64,000 bases of DNA from Alopecurus myosuroides (lineage: Eukaryota; Streptophyta; Magnoliopsida; Poales; Poaceae), in NCBI GenBank assembly GCA_028641055.1, contig CM054058.1, positions 239,244,187 through 239,308,186 of the forward strand, given 5' to 3'. This document shows positions 24,128-36,927 of this stretch, piece by piece. The translations under genes and the position numbers were made by a program. How positions within the stretch are numbered: the first letter of the stretch is position 1; each line of letters begins with the position of its first letter. A model generated the notes under the pieces. That model searched no databases. It saw only the letters and a list, made by a program, of their open reading frames with translations, and was not told the DNA's origin.

Positions 24128-24682
24128 TGTTAATGGCTGACGTTGGCAAGCCCCAAGAGAAAGGTTGTGAAGAGTGCAGCGACAAGTTTTCCCTCAGGAA
24201 AGAAACCAAGGTTGAATCGACCAGTAGGAGGACAAGCAACTTCTGAAGGTTGATGCAGTTGATGTGGTAGGGCGCACTACCAGTTCAACATCAACGTGGA
24301 ACCTACACATCACAAATCAATTCACTTTGCCCCAACAAATCAGTGAGGTTGTCAATCTCACTGGTTTTGCTGATAACAAAGAGGTTAAATGTATGGTATG
24401 GAAAATAGTATGAGAACAATATGAAAACAGTAGTAGCAGTGTGAAAGTAGTGGAAGCAGTGTGAAAACAGTAATTGCAGTGGTTGTATTATCAGTATGAG
24501 AAAATGGACCGTAGTCCACAGTTCACTAGTGGTGTCTCTCCATAAAAGATAGATAACATGGGTGGTGAACAAATTACAGCTGGGCAATTGATAGATAATG
24601 AAACATGCATGACATGATGATTACTATGTGATTCATGCGGGCATTACAACAAGACTCATATACTGTTATCCAACCACATCTA
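24128..24682 (-). repeat. 5' LTR of E2, 3' part (interrupted by the LARD)
   Basis: The LTR terminus on minus is at 24128 (GCCATTAACA, next to the PBS). The segment matches the end of the E1 LTR inverted, including the TTCCACTGC-type repeats near 24420-24480. It stops at the LARD target site ATCTA (24678-24682) and continues at 35892. Confidence 0.78.
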
Positions 24683-27600
24683 TGTAGCGTTCCCACATTT
24701 AAATAATGTAAGGACACCTGTGTTATTGTGCTAATCCCTGGATCAATTGCTAGCACCACAGTACAAAATGAAATATCATGCAAATGCATCAGATTCTATT
24801 ACATCGCATGATCCAGTCTTTACAAAATAGTATTACAACTTGCATATTCTTAGAAGAATAGCAGTAAACAAGGATATACAACGGAACACATAGAACAACA
24901 TTGAGCCCATCTTCCTCATGTGCCACAGGCAAAACATGTTGGCGATAGTCTCGAGATCCTAAACGAAATCCTCACTCGTCTTTAGAAACATCTGCAATAT
25001 GGAATATGCAGCCACAAGGGAGTCAATACAATTTAATGTATTGGCAAGCAACACTATGGTGGATATAAATGGCAAGACTAATACTACATGCTTATTTGGC
25101 TGAGTGGAGTTTTGGCTAAGTTTGCATAAAGCCAGTTTTCTCCTATCATAAAACAATTTCATCTATAACAGGTATCACTGATAGAAACCAGTGAACCTTA
25201 ACTAAATTAAGGAGTACCTCTGATAGAAATCAGGGTAAACTCCTACCCTTGTTCACCCATCAAAATTTTATTATGAAGTTGGCATGATGAGATTCTTCCG
25301 TCATTCCTTGTCCAGCTACTCAAATTTTCCATGACCGGGGACACGGCTAAGATCTTAGTTTGTTGACTCTGCAGAGTTTGTGCACTTTCACCTTTAGACT
25401 CAAATCAGCCCAAACATCCTATACACCCTAAGTGCATTAAGGAAAGGAGAAGATTGAGACGAGATCTTTAAGAAGAAATTCCACCACCGTCAGGCTTGAC
25501 CCGTTCCAACCTATACCCCCTACATCTGCTAGTCAAGCACTGGTGAGTTCATTCAACTTAGTTGATCAAGACAGAGCCCATATGACTAAAGGCTGCACGA
25601 GAAGCTACTAAACTTAGAGGGACTTATTAAACTCTTTGTTCCTGGGTGGCCATCCTCAAGTGACAACCTCAAGTGGAATAACCCTTAGATAAAGGCCCTG
25701 AGGAAACACTCAACATAAACCAGTCTTACCACTTCCACCCAGGTGATTCATTAAACTTAGTAGTTTTATCCTTAACATCCAAATAAAACATTTGAAGAGC
25801 ATAGCAATTCCACTAAGTTCAATGTCTTCTATACTAGAAGGATATAGAAGGATGGCTACACACTACTTGGGATATTAGCATAGCATAATATAACTTAGTA
25901 AAATTTCCTATCATGCATACTACTCAAAACTCTATAATGCATATAAAAATAATAGGTATTTGATGGTGTGTTACTTGCCTTGTTGAAGTTGGTGAAGATA
26001 TCACACTCTCTTCACAAAAGATCGTTGCTCTCCGTTCAATCTATATAGTGAAAACACAATAACAAACATACTATCAAACAAACAAGCAAGTGAATAAAAC
26101 ATACAAAGCAACAATCATGGGAAAGGAGGTTTAACCAAGTTGGCTAGGACAAGGTCAAGGTTTGATTTTTAAATAATTTATTTTCTAATGGTTCAATACA
26201 TTCTAAGGAGTTTCCAAGGTTTTACTTGGGATGGACTAGGTTGAGTTTTGTAGAAAACTAACTTTATTATAACTATACTTGTCGAGGAAGTTCCAAGAGT
26301 TCACTAAGGTGATCTCACTATTCAACTAAAGTAACACATATCAATGTGTAACACTTAGTCATCTTCATCAAGACATTTGAGTGATCTAAGTTAGTCTTTC
26401 CATTTGGGTCAGGGTTGGACACAAACAACTTGTTATTCTTCAACTTGTGTGGATGACTCCAAGTCTTCACATGCTTGTCTTCTTGAAGTTCATCTTCATG
26501 CTTCTATTCTAGTTTCCTCCTTGTTGTGAAGCTTCTCTTGTTCTTGGTAAATCTTCATGATCTTCACTTCACTACTTGGTTTAGGTATGAGATGGCACAA
26601 ATACCACTAAGTCAAATTGGAAAGAATATAAGAAGAAAGATAGAAAGAGAGAGGGAGATGTTTTCTTCTGAATTTCTTCACACTACTTCTTGAGTTCCTT
26701 CTAGTTGCTATGGAGTCTAAGTCTTCTCTTCAAAATTTCTTCATTTATCTTCCTTGTATCTCTTCATGTTTCACCAAGTTGAAAATGAAGTGCCTTCTAT
26801 TGCTTGAGTCTTGTCTTCCACTTGCTAACTTGATGAATTCTTGAAGAAAGAATAGGGGAGTGGAGGAGTAGATAGAAAACTATAGTACTAGTGTTTGAGG
26901 TTCACTACATGGTCTCTTATATGGTTTACATACTAGGGACTTGGTCTTGGATTCAAAATGGCCAAAACAAACAATGGTAGAAAGAATAGAAACAAAATCT
27001 AAGGCATGATCAACTAGGGGTTCACTAAGATGGATTTTTGGTCCAACTTACAAGGAAATGATTCAAGGTTGTCCAAAAGGTTTAGGTACTGATGTCTCTG
27101 GTTCAAGGTCACCAAAAGGAGCAATTTTTCTTAAGGGGACATATTCTAATTATTTATAGAATTAATTCTATGCCAAAAATACTTAATTGGACAACTTAAT
27201 TCTAAATTCAAATTTAATTTGATAAAAAAATATTTTAGGACAGAGGGTATGAAAGTACACATCCTAAGGTTTCCAAATATATTTTATTTGTAATTTTTGG
27301 ATTTGTAGAATTTGAATTATGCCAAAATTCACCAAACAAGCATATTTGAATTTGAACCAATTTAAGTTTGTCAAATTTGAATTTTAACAGTGCTAAAAGA
27401 TACTAAAGATCTAGGGGATTTCAAAAAGTCCAAGTTTATCAAATTTGGCCAAGTGGTTAAAAAGTTATGATGGTTCAAAGTTCTAGGGGCTTTTCTGCAA
27501 AAACTACTTTTTATTTCTATTCAGAATTAATTCCAGAGAAAGGCTGGGCCGAGAAGTGCTTATCTGCCGCGCAGGGCGATGGGTAGGGAGCGGGCTTAGG

Positions 27601-28178
27601 CCGGTTAAGCACCGCGGTGGGTGACGGATAACAAGTTGGGCGTTGCCAACTTTGCGAACACGTGGCCTGTTCCTATTCGTTGATACCGATTCGGTAAGTG
27701 ATCTATCATGGGCTGTACGATCAAGATCTAACGGCTAGGGGTGGGGGTTACCTCCTCGCCGGATTCAATCGCCGGAAAATGGCCACGGGGCGGCGCATGT
27801 GCTCGGGATCTCGCCGGAGACGCCTTCCGGTGCCCTCCTTGCTGAACGGAGGTGACCACGGGGTGCAGGACAGCACGGCGAAGAAGATGGTGGCCACGGA
27901 GAGTATCCTCTCTTCCTGGAACGACAGCGTGACGCGGACGGGGTCGTGGTGGTTCCGGCGACGTGCAGACGGGCTTGGCGGCGTCGATTTCCTGTGCCAA
28001 AACGTCGGGCAGGGACATCAAAACAGGCACACGTACAAGGGGAAGAGGTTGGGTACGGTCTTGTGCTCGGGGACGGGATCACCTCGATGGAAACAAGAAC
28101 GACGGCGTCAGGAAGAGGGCAACTCCGGTGAAGAATTTCGCGAGCGTGGGGGCATGGTAGGAGGGAGATCGAGGGGGT

Positions 28179-28187
28179 AAATATAGA
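28179..28187 (-). promoter_or_regulatory. TATA box in the left LARD LTR
   Basis: On minus CTCTATATTTA reads as a TATA element at the sharp border between the AT-rich U3 and the GC-rich island. The right LTR has the same site at about 34703-34713. It would place U3 at about 1.2 kb and R plus U5 at about 3.4 kb. Confidence 0.5.
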
Positions 28188-28301
28188 GGAGAGGGAGAGG
28201 ATTCAAGCAGAATAAACGGGGCAATGAATCAATTCTTAAATCCCATGAATTGAAGGCATTGAAATCGGCAGTTTCTCTGCCATTACAGAGATTGAAGATG
28301 A

Positions 28302-28320
28302 TGACGTCATGATGACGTCA
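28302..28320. promoter_or_regulatory. Paired TGACGTCA bZIP-type sites upstream of the LARD TATA box
   Basis: Two perfect TGACGTCA palindromes at 28302-28309 and 28313-28320, 11 bp apart and about 120 bp upstream (minus) of the TATA. In the right LTR the first is TGACATCA (34827-34834) and the second intact (34838-34845). Such sites bind TGA-type bZIP factors; activity here is inferred. Confidence 0.5.
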
Positions 28321-29358
28321 TCAATGATTTTCTTTTCTTTTTAATTCCTGTTTTCTCATTTATTTTATATCTTCTGTTTTATAAATTCAATTAACATGAA
28401 ACAAAATTCTAAAACCATATTATTTCAAATACTTTCTAACAGTACCATTTTTTAAAACAATTTAACATATTTTATTTTTGAATTTTGGAAATTTGAATAA
28501 TTTCTTAATAGTAGCTTAATGTGATTTTTAATTTAGAAAAATATAAATATAATTATTTGTCAAATAAAATTTCAGTGGCCTTATAAAGATCAAATAATAT
28601 TTTCCAAAGTGTTTTCATCTCTTTTATGTTTTGAAAATATAATTAATTCACTAATAGTGCTTAATACCATTTTAAAATTTAGAAAATAATAAATTGATGT
28701 TATTGTCTAAATAAAACCTCATAGACATTTTACATGTCATATATTATTTTTGGAAAGCCATTTTTAAACCACTTTCATATTTTAAAATTTTAGGAGTTGA
28801 AGGATCTACTAATAGTAACTTAATGCTATTTAATTAGTTCATATCAATTAATTATTATCGTTGATCAATAAAATTTAGAATAAAACCACAAGTCGTAATA
28901 TTGTTTTCAAAACCTTTTGTTATGTTATTTTCAAAGCAATGCATTTCATTTTCACACCTTCATGTTTAAAACTTGGAATAACAACTAAAAGTTATTATTA
29001 AAACATTTTATTCTCATTAAAAAAATTGAGGCTTAGGACTTTATTAAGGGTTATAAATCTTTGATTGTTGTTGCCATAAAATAATTTCAAGTTAATATTT
29101 GAATTGAAAACCTTTTATGTAATAAAGTTTTCTAAAGATAAAATGGTTTTCTGTATGTGAGAAAAATCATTTGAGAGGGTTTTAGGGTTTATGGAATAGA
29201 GGTATAATTGGATTGGTAATTTCAATTTCATTGAAATATGCATTGTTTTCTTTTGTTTCTTGCATCTCATTTGGTTTTTTGGTGACTCATTAAACATGAA
29301 AACAAAAAGTTTCAATATTTAGTGATTTTTGCACTTTCCAAAATTCAGGGATGTTACA

Positions 29359-31210
29359 GACTACCACCCTTAAAAGAAATCTCGTCCCGAGATTTGGGAA
29401 GGTTAAAAATAAAGATGGGTCTAGGTGACTGGGTTCCAGAACAACTGGGTGGGCTACCACCCTTAAAAGAAACTTTTGTGGGTAGTCTATTTTCATTAGA
29501 TTGGAGTGTAGAATTATTTGAGATTGGCTGGAGTAGAACTTTCCTTCGCGGTAGAGCTGTAGACCAACATAGGTATGTTGAACTACCTTTGACACTGAGG
29601 GGTCACTCTTTGGGTTACTCAAAAGTCTTTGGGTTCCACTCAACTTGGTCTTTTGATGTCTTTAGTAATCTTCCATATTGTTATTGTCATCCTTGAAAGA
29701 AAGAACCATGCTATTTCTAACGAACTCTCATGGTAGGTAATATCTTCCATTTCTTGATACCTCCAAGGTTAGCTTGATCCTCACCGAAAATAGTACGTTT
29801 TCAACATCACTAACATAGGGTCAATATTGTATTCTACCATTCTATGGTTCAGGTTTAACATCGTCGTCTCTCTAATAGGTATGTCACTCAGATTTAACAT
29901 TCCTCATAGCAAGAGTGAATAATGTGAGTAGTCACCATGGGGGCCAATCCATGTTGCACTCAATCATTACCTTGTACTTGGATTGGTGAATCTTGTTTAA
30001 TAACACTAGGTCACCTCACTTGTCTAACAGAAAGTTTCCAATCTGCAAGACAAACCTGAGCTAAACTATAGGCTCTTACACTAGTGGGGTTGCGTAAAAC
30101 TCTTATGTAACACAAACTGGATAGTAGTGTTTCTTCATTATTTCTTCTCTTGGTGTAGTTGGATCTGGAATCTTCATAGATCATGCAACTTGGGGTTCAC
30201 TTGTCTTTCTCCACTTGTTGATTTGCTTGCTTCTCCTTATGATATAGTTGGAATTGATCATGGATGTGATTGTTCCTTCACATAAAAGATCGACATCTTG
30301 AAATCTATGATATTCCCCAATTGGATGGCTTGTCTCTTGGTAGGATACTAGTTGTAGGATTTCTGGATGCTCTCATAGTTTGTTGCATAGCAAATATCCT
30401 CTCACTATGGTTGGTGATTGGGTATAGGATCTGATTTGGCTTAGCATGAATGAGTAGAGATTAGTAAGAAGGCTACAAAAGTTCATAACCAACACAACAT
30501 ATTAAGGAAATTCATCTTGCAAACAACACATACCAAACACAATCATCACACCAAACAACATGGTTTTAGAAAACAAACTAATATTGTCATACCACACTCA
30601 TTGGTACGATCAATATACTAACACGTTAACGTTGTTCTAACCAAGTAACTAGATTGGTGGTCTCATCTATATGTTCTTGAGCTTTTCTTCATATTCTTCT
30701 CTCCATGTCTTGAGGTGTTCTTGATTGTTGGGAAGTCTATGTTTTTCTTCAAATTCTTCAATAATGTTGAGTGTAGGTCTTCATGTGGTGAAAATACTCC
30801 TTTCACTTCTTGGTATGGTCATCGACAATCTTGCCTTGATGGTATTCAAGAAGTAGGTCATCTAGAAAATTTTGAAGGTGAATAGTAGATGAGAGGATAT
30901 GAGAAGAAATAAGATGGTTGTTTTGTTTCTAGAAAGTTTGAACATAGAAAATTTTCAATTCTAGGGTGATCAATGGGTTATTAACAACTTGTTGTAAATT
31001 GGATATTCACTATAGTGAGAAGGACATGCACCCGCAAGCCAATCAGGGAACGGTCTCGTGTCCGTGGACACGTAAAGTTGTCTGGGCCGCTTCATCTCAC
31101 TATGCCGCTAGGATCCAAAATAATCTAAGGAGATAATAACATGATCTAAAATGGCTTCCAAACCTAAGGGTCTCGAATCCTAAAGGCAACACAATTCTCT
31201 GATACCATTT
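29359..31210 (-). mobile_element. LARD internal region, non-coding
   Basis: No frame with recognisable gag or pol. The left edge holds the minus-strand polypurine side (TTTCTTTTAAGGGTGGTAG), preceded by a 19-bp palindrome (29377-29395). The polypurine block occurs again at 29454-29473. The remainder is AT-rich low-complexity sequence with TTCTTCA/TTGGAT-rich stretches. Confidence 0.8.
31197..31207 (-). other. LARD primer-binding site, initiator-Met tRNA type
   Basis: On minus TGGTATCAGAG lies three bases from the right LTR. It is complementary to the 3' end of tRNA-iMet, the commonest plant LTR-element primer. Confidence 0.88.
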
Positions 31211-34200
31211 TGTAGCGTTCCCGCATTTCAATAATGTAAGGACACCTGTGTTATTGTGCTAATCCCTGGATCAATTGCTAGCACCACAGTACAAAATGAA
31301 ATATCATGCAAATGCATCAGATTCTATTACATCGCATGATCCAGTCTTTACAAAATAGTATTACAACTTGCATATTCTTAGAAGAATAGCAGTAAACAAG
31401 GATATACAGCGGAACACATAGAACAACATTGAGCCCATCTTCTTCATGTGCCACAGGCAAAACATGTTGGCGATAGTCTCGAGATCCTAAACGAAATCCT
31501 CACTCGTCTTTAGAAACATCTGCAATATGGAATATGCAGCCACAAGGGAGTCAATACAATTTAATGTATTGGCAAGCAACACTATGGTGGATATAAATGG
31601 CAAGACTAATACTACATGCTTATTTGGCTGAGTGGAGTTTTGGCTAAGTTTGCATAAAGCCAGTTTTCTCCTATCATAAAACAATTTCATCTATAACAGG
31701 TATCACTGATAGAAACCAGTGAACCTTAACTAAATTAAGGAGTACCTCTGATAGAAATCAGGGTAAACTCCTACCCTTGTTCACCCATCAAAATTTTATT
31801 ATGAAGTTGGCATGATGAGATTCTTCCGTCATTCCTTGTCCAGCTACTCAAATTGTCCATGACCGGGGACACGGCTAAGATCTTAGTTTGTTGACTCTGC
31901 AGAGTTTGTGCACTTTCACCTTTAGACTCAAATCAGCCCAAACATCCTATACACCCTAAGTGCATTAAGGAAAGGAGAAGATTGAGACAAGATCTTTAAG
32001 AAGAAATTCCACCACCGTCAGGCTTGACCTGTTCCAACCTATACCCCCTACATCTGCTAGTCAAGCACTGGTGAGTTCATTCAACTTAGTTGATCAACAC
32101 AGAGCCCATATGACTAAAGGTTGCACGAGAAGCTACTAAACTTAGAGGGACTTATTAATCTCTTTGTTCCTGGGTGGCCATCCTCAAGTGACAACCTCAA
32201 GTGGAATAACCCTTAGATAAGGGCCCTGAGGAAACACTCAACATAAACCAGTCTTACCACTTCCACCCAGGTGATTCATTAAACTTAGTAGTTTTATCCT
32301 TAACATCCAAATAAAACATTTGAAGAGCATAGCAATTCCACTAAGTTCAATGTCTTCTATACTAGAAGGATATAGAAGGATGGCTACACACTACTTGGGA
32401 TATTAGCATAGCATAATATAACTTAGTAAAATTTCCTATCATGCATACTACTTAAAACTCTATAATGCATATAAAAATAATAGGTAGTTGATGGTGTGTT
32501 ACTTGCCTTGTTGAAGTTGGTGAAGATATCACACTCTCTTCACAAAAGATCGTTGCTCTCCGTTCAATCTATGTAGTGAAAACACAATAACAAACATACT
32601 ATCAAACAAACAAGCAAGTGAAGAAAACATACAAAGCAACAATCATGGGAAAGGAGGTTTAACCAAGTTGGCTAGGACAAGGTCAAGGTTTGATTTTTAA
32701 ATAATTTATTTTCTAATGGTTCAATACATTCTAAGGAGTTTCCAAGGTTTTACTTGGGATGGACTAGGTTGAGTTTTGTAGAAAACTAACTTTATTATAA
32801 CCATACTTGTCGAGGAAGTTCCAAGAGTTCACTAAGGTGATCTCACTATTCAACTAAAGTAACACATATCAATGTGTAACACTTAGTCATCTTCATCAAG
32901 ACATTTTAGTGATCTAAGTTAGTCTTTCCATTTGGGTCAGGGTTGGACAAAAACAACTTGTTATTCTTCAACTTGTGTGGATGACTCCAAGTCTTCACAT
33001 GCTTGTCTTCTTGAAGTTCATCTTCATGCTTCTATTCTAGTTTCCTCCTTGTTGTGAAGCTTCTCTTGTTCTTGGTAAATCTTCATGATCTTCACTTCAC
33101 TACTTGGTTTAGGTATGAGATGGCAAAAATACCACTAAGTCAAATTGGAAAGAATATAAGAAGAAAGATAGAAAGAGAGAGGGAGATGTTTTCTTCTGAA
33201 TTTCTTCACACTACTTCTTGAGTTCCTTCTAGTTGCTGTGGAGTCTAAGTCTTCTCTTCAAAATTTCTTCATTTATCTTCCTTGTATCTCTTCATGTTTC
33301 ACCAAGTTGAAAATGAAGTACCTTCTATTGCTTGAGTCTTGTCTTCCACTTGCTAACTTGATGAATTCTTGAAGCAAGAATAGGGGAGTGGAGGAGTAGA
33401 TAGAAAACTATAGTACTAGTGTTTGAGGTTCACTACTTGGTCTCTTATATGGTTTACATACTAGGGACTTGGTCTTGGATTCAAAATGGCCACAACAAAC
33501 ATTGGTAGAAAGAATAGAAACAAAATCTAAGGCATGATCAACTAGGGGTTCACTAAGATGGATTTTTGGTCCAACTTACAGGGAAATGATTCAAGGTTGT
33601 CCAAAAGGTTTAGGTACTGATGTCTTTGGTTCAAGGTCACCAAAAGGAGCAATTTTTTTAAAGGGGACATATTCTAATTATTTGTAGAATTAATTCTATG
33701 CCAAAAATACTTAATTGGACAACTTAATTCTAAATTCAAATTTAATTTGTTAAAAAAATATTTTAGGACAGAGGGTATGAAAGTACACATCCTAAGGTTT
33801 CCAAATATATTTGCAATTTTTGGATTTGTAGAATTTGAATTATGCCAAAATTCACCAAACAAGCATATTTGAATTTGAACCAATTTAAGTTTATCAAATT
33901 TGAATTTCAACAGTGCTAAAAGATACTAAAGATCCAGGGGATTTCTAAAATTCCAAGTTTATCAAATTTGGCCAAGTGGTTAAAAAGTTATGATGGTTCA
34001 AAGTTCTAGGGGCTTTTCTGCAAAAACTACTTTTTATTTCTATTCGGAATTAATTCCAGAGAAAGGCTGGGCCGAGAAGTGCTTATCTTCCGCGCAGGGC
34101 GATGGGTAGGGAGCGGGCTTGGGCCGGTTAAGCACCGCGGTGGGCGACGGATAACAAGTTGGGCGTTGCCAACTTGGCGAACACGTGGTCTGTTCCTATT

Positions 34201-35886
34201 CGTTGATACCGATTCGGTAAGTGATCTATCGTGGGCTGTACGATCAAGATCTAACGGCTAGGGGGGTGGGGGTTACCTCCTCGTCGGATTCAATCGCCGG
34301 AAAATGGCCACGGGGCGGCGCATGTGCTCGGGATCTCGCCGGAGACGCCTTCCGGTGCCCTCCTTGCTGAACGGAGCTGACCACGGGGTGCAGGACAACA
34401 CGGCGAAGAAGATGGTGGCCATGGAGAGTATCCTCTCTTCCTGGAACGACGGCGCGACGCGGACGGGGTCGTGGTGGTTCCGGCGACATGCAAACGGGCT
34501 TGGCGGCGTCGATTTCCTGTGCCAAAACGTCGGGCAGGGACATCAAAACAGGCACACGTACAAGGGGAAGAGGTTGGGTACGGTCTCGTGCTCGGGGACG
34601 GGCTCACCTCGATGGAAACAAGAATGACGGCGGCGGTAAGAGGGCAACTCCGGTGAAGAATTTCGCGAGCGTGGGGGCACGGTAGGAGGGAGATCGAGGG
34701 GGTAAATATAGAGGAGAGGGAGAGGATTCAAGCAGAATAAATGGGGCAATGAATCAACGCTTAAATCCCACGAATTGAAGGCATTGAAATTGGTAGTTTC
34801 TCTGCCATTACAAAGATTGAAGATGATGACATCATGATGACGTCATTAATGATTTTCTTTTCTTTTTAATTCTTGTTTTCTCATTTATTTTATATCTTCT
34901 GTTTTATAAATCCAATTAACATGAAACAAAATTCTAAAACCATATTATTTCAAATACTTTCTAACAGTACCATTTTTGAAAACAATTTAACATATTTTAT
35001 TTTTGAATTTTGGAAATTTGAATAATTTCTTAATAGTAGCTTAATGTGATTTTTAATTTAGAAAAATATAAAATATAATTATTTGTCAAATAAAATTTCA
35101 GTGGCCTTATAAAGATCAAATAATATTTTCCAATGTGTTTTCATCTCTTTTATGTTTTGAAAATATAATTAATTCACTAATAGTGCTTAATACCATTTTA
35201 AAATTTAGAAAATAATAAATTGATGTTATTGTCTAAATAAAACCTCATAGACATTTTACATGTCATATATTATTTTTGGAAAGCCATTTTTAAACCACTT
35301 TCATATTTTAAAATTTTAGGAGTTGAAGGATCTACTAATAGTAACTTAATGCTATTTAATTAGTTCATATCAATTAATTATTATTGTTGATCAATAAAAT
35401 TTAGAATAAAACCACAAGTCATAATATTGTTTTCAAAACCTTTTGTTATGTTATTTTCAAAGCAATGCATTTAATTTTCACACCTTGATGTTTAAAACTT
35501 GGAATAACAACTAAAAGTTATTACGAAAACATTTTATTCTCATCAAAAAAAAATTGAGGCTTAGGACTTTATTAAGGGTTATAAATCTTTGATTGTTGTT
35601 GCCATAAAATAATTTCAAGTTAATATTTGAATTGAAAACCTTTTATGTAATAAAGTTTTCTAAAGATAAAATGGTTTTCTTTATGTGAGAAAAATCATTT
35701 GAGAGGGTTTTAGGGTTTATGGAATAGAGGTATAATTGGATTGGTAATTTCAATTTCATTGAAATATGCATTGTTTTCTTTTGTTTCTTGCATCTCATTT
35801 GGTTTTTTGGTGAATCACTAAACATGAAAACAAAAAGTTTCAATTTTTAATGATTTTTGCACTTTCCAAAAATCAGGGATGTTACA
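31211..35886 (-). repeat. LARD 5' LTR (right copy)
   Basis: 4,676 bp direct repeat of 24683-29358 with about 1% divergence in the compared part, including a short deletion near 33812 and an insertion near 35547. It lies on the PBS side and so is the 5' LTR. Confidence 0.93.
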
Positions 35887-35891
35887 ATCTA

Positions 35892-36927
35892 TGACTAATA
35901 ATCCACACTCAGAATATCATCCAAACAAACCTTGGGTATTAAGTTGCAAGCAACAGATAATCGCAGTAAGAAAAGTGTGTAATGTAAACAATGTAAACAT
36001 CGTTGTTTTCTTCCTAATGGCAACAACACATCCTCCATCTGTCATGTTTCTGTCACTCGGTCACAGATACAAAGGAGGCATGAACCCACTATCGAGCATA
36101 AATACTCCCTCTTGGAGTCACTAGTATCTACTTGGCCAGAGCATCTAATAACAACGGAGAGCATGCAAGATCATACATAACATACACATGAAGAAAACAT
36201 AATAGATTGATAATCAAGAGACATAGCATTCAATAATAATCGGATCCCAGCAAACACAACATGTAGCATTACAATAAGATGATCTCGGTCATGTAGGGCA
36301 GCTCACGAGATCTAAACATGAGGCATAAAGAGGCGAGAACAACCATCTAGCTACTGCTATGGACCTGTAGTCCAAGGATGAATTACTCATGCATCACTCC
36401 GGAGGCGGGCATGGTGGTGTAGAGCCCTCCGGTGATGATTTCCCCTCCTAGTAGGGTGCCGGGGAGAACTCCAGAACCCTCCCGAGCTCAGGTTGACAAT
36501 GACGGCGACATAGGGTGTTTTTCATGGAAAAGTGGTATATTTTTAGGGTTCACGTATCAGGGGAAATAAATAGGCGATGGCGGTGGGCGCCCGAGGGGCC
36601 CACACCACCCCATGGCGCGGCCGGGGGGCCGCGTCGCCCTATGGTGTGGCCCCCCTGTGCCCCCTCCCGGCCTCTTCGGGACTCCGTGGAACCTTCGGGC
36701 GTTCTAAGACTTCCGGGTTTCGAATTTCCCAATTTCGAGAATATTTCCAGAACAATTTTTCAGAAACTAAAAACAACAGAAAACAGGAACTGACTCTATG
36801 GCATCTTGTGAACAGGTTAGTCCCGGCAAATCGATAAAAATGACATCAAGTGTAAGGAAAACATGTAGCAAATGGCATGAAAATACCATGGAACATCAGA
36901 AATTAAGGATACGTTTATGACGTATCA
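35892..36927 (-). repeat. 5' LTR of E2, 5' part (continued after the LARD)
   Basis: Continues the interrupted LTR (GACTAATAATCCACACTCAG) to its terminus at 36927, on minus TGATACGTCATAAACG. Together with 24128-24682 it makes about 1.59 kb, the same length as the E1 LTR. Confidence 0.8.

Larger units (their letters stand above)
24683..29358 (-). repeat. LARD 3' LTR (left copy)
   Basis: 4,676 bp, TGTAGCGTTCCC on plus at the left end and GGGATGTTACA at the right. Contains an AT-rich U3 (about 28190-29358), a GC-rich leader-like island (27540-28180) and a long U5-like part. No protein family recognised in any frame. Confidence 0.93.
24678..35891 (-). mobile_element. Complete LARD (large retrotransposon derivative), 11.2 kb, TSD ATCTA
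   Basis: TSD ATCTA at 24678-24682 and 35887-35891. The element proper is 24683-35886 with two direct 4,676-bp LTRs (24683-29358, 31211-35886) around 1,852 bp without coding capacity. Orientation is minus: the PBS lies next to the right LTR and the polypurine side next to the left LTR. On minus the LTR opens TGTAACATCCC and ends GGGAACGCTACA, as in Sukkula-like grass LARDs. A hand count over the first ~2.6 kb gives about 32 substitutions (~1.2%), roughly 0.5 Myr at 1.3e-8. It inserted into the 5' LTR of E2 and must have been mobilised by another element's proteins. Confidence 0.93.

Noticed and set aside
24959..25162. 67-codon frame, identical copy at 31487-31690
   Set aside because: Both lie at the same place in the two LARD LTRs. 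Identity reflects LTR duplication, and no homologue is recognised.
27765..28082. 105-codon minus-strand frame, repeated at 34290-34607
   Set aside because: GC-rich compositional frame inside the LARD LTR with overlapping open frames on both strands.
24683..35886. Very large direct repeat that could be a segmental tandem duplication
   Set aside because: The repeats start TG and end CA, are flanked by ATCTA on both outer sides, and bracket a tRNA-iMet PBS and a polypurine block. They are LTRs.
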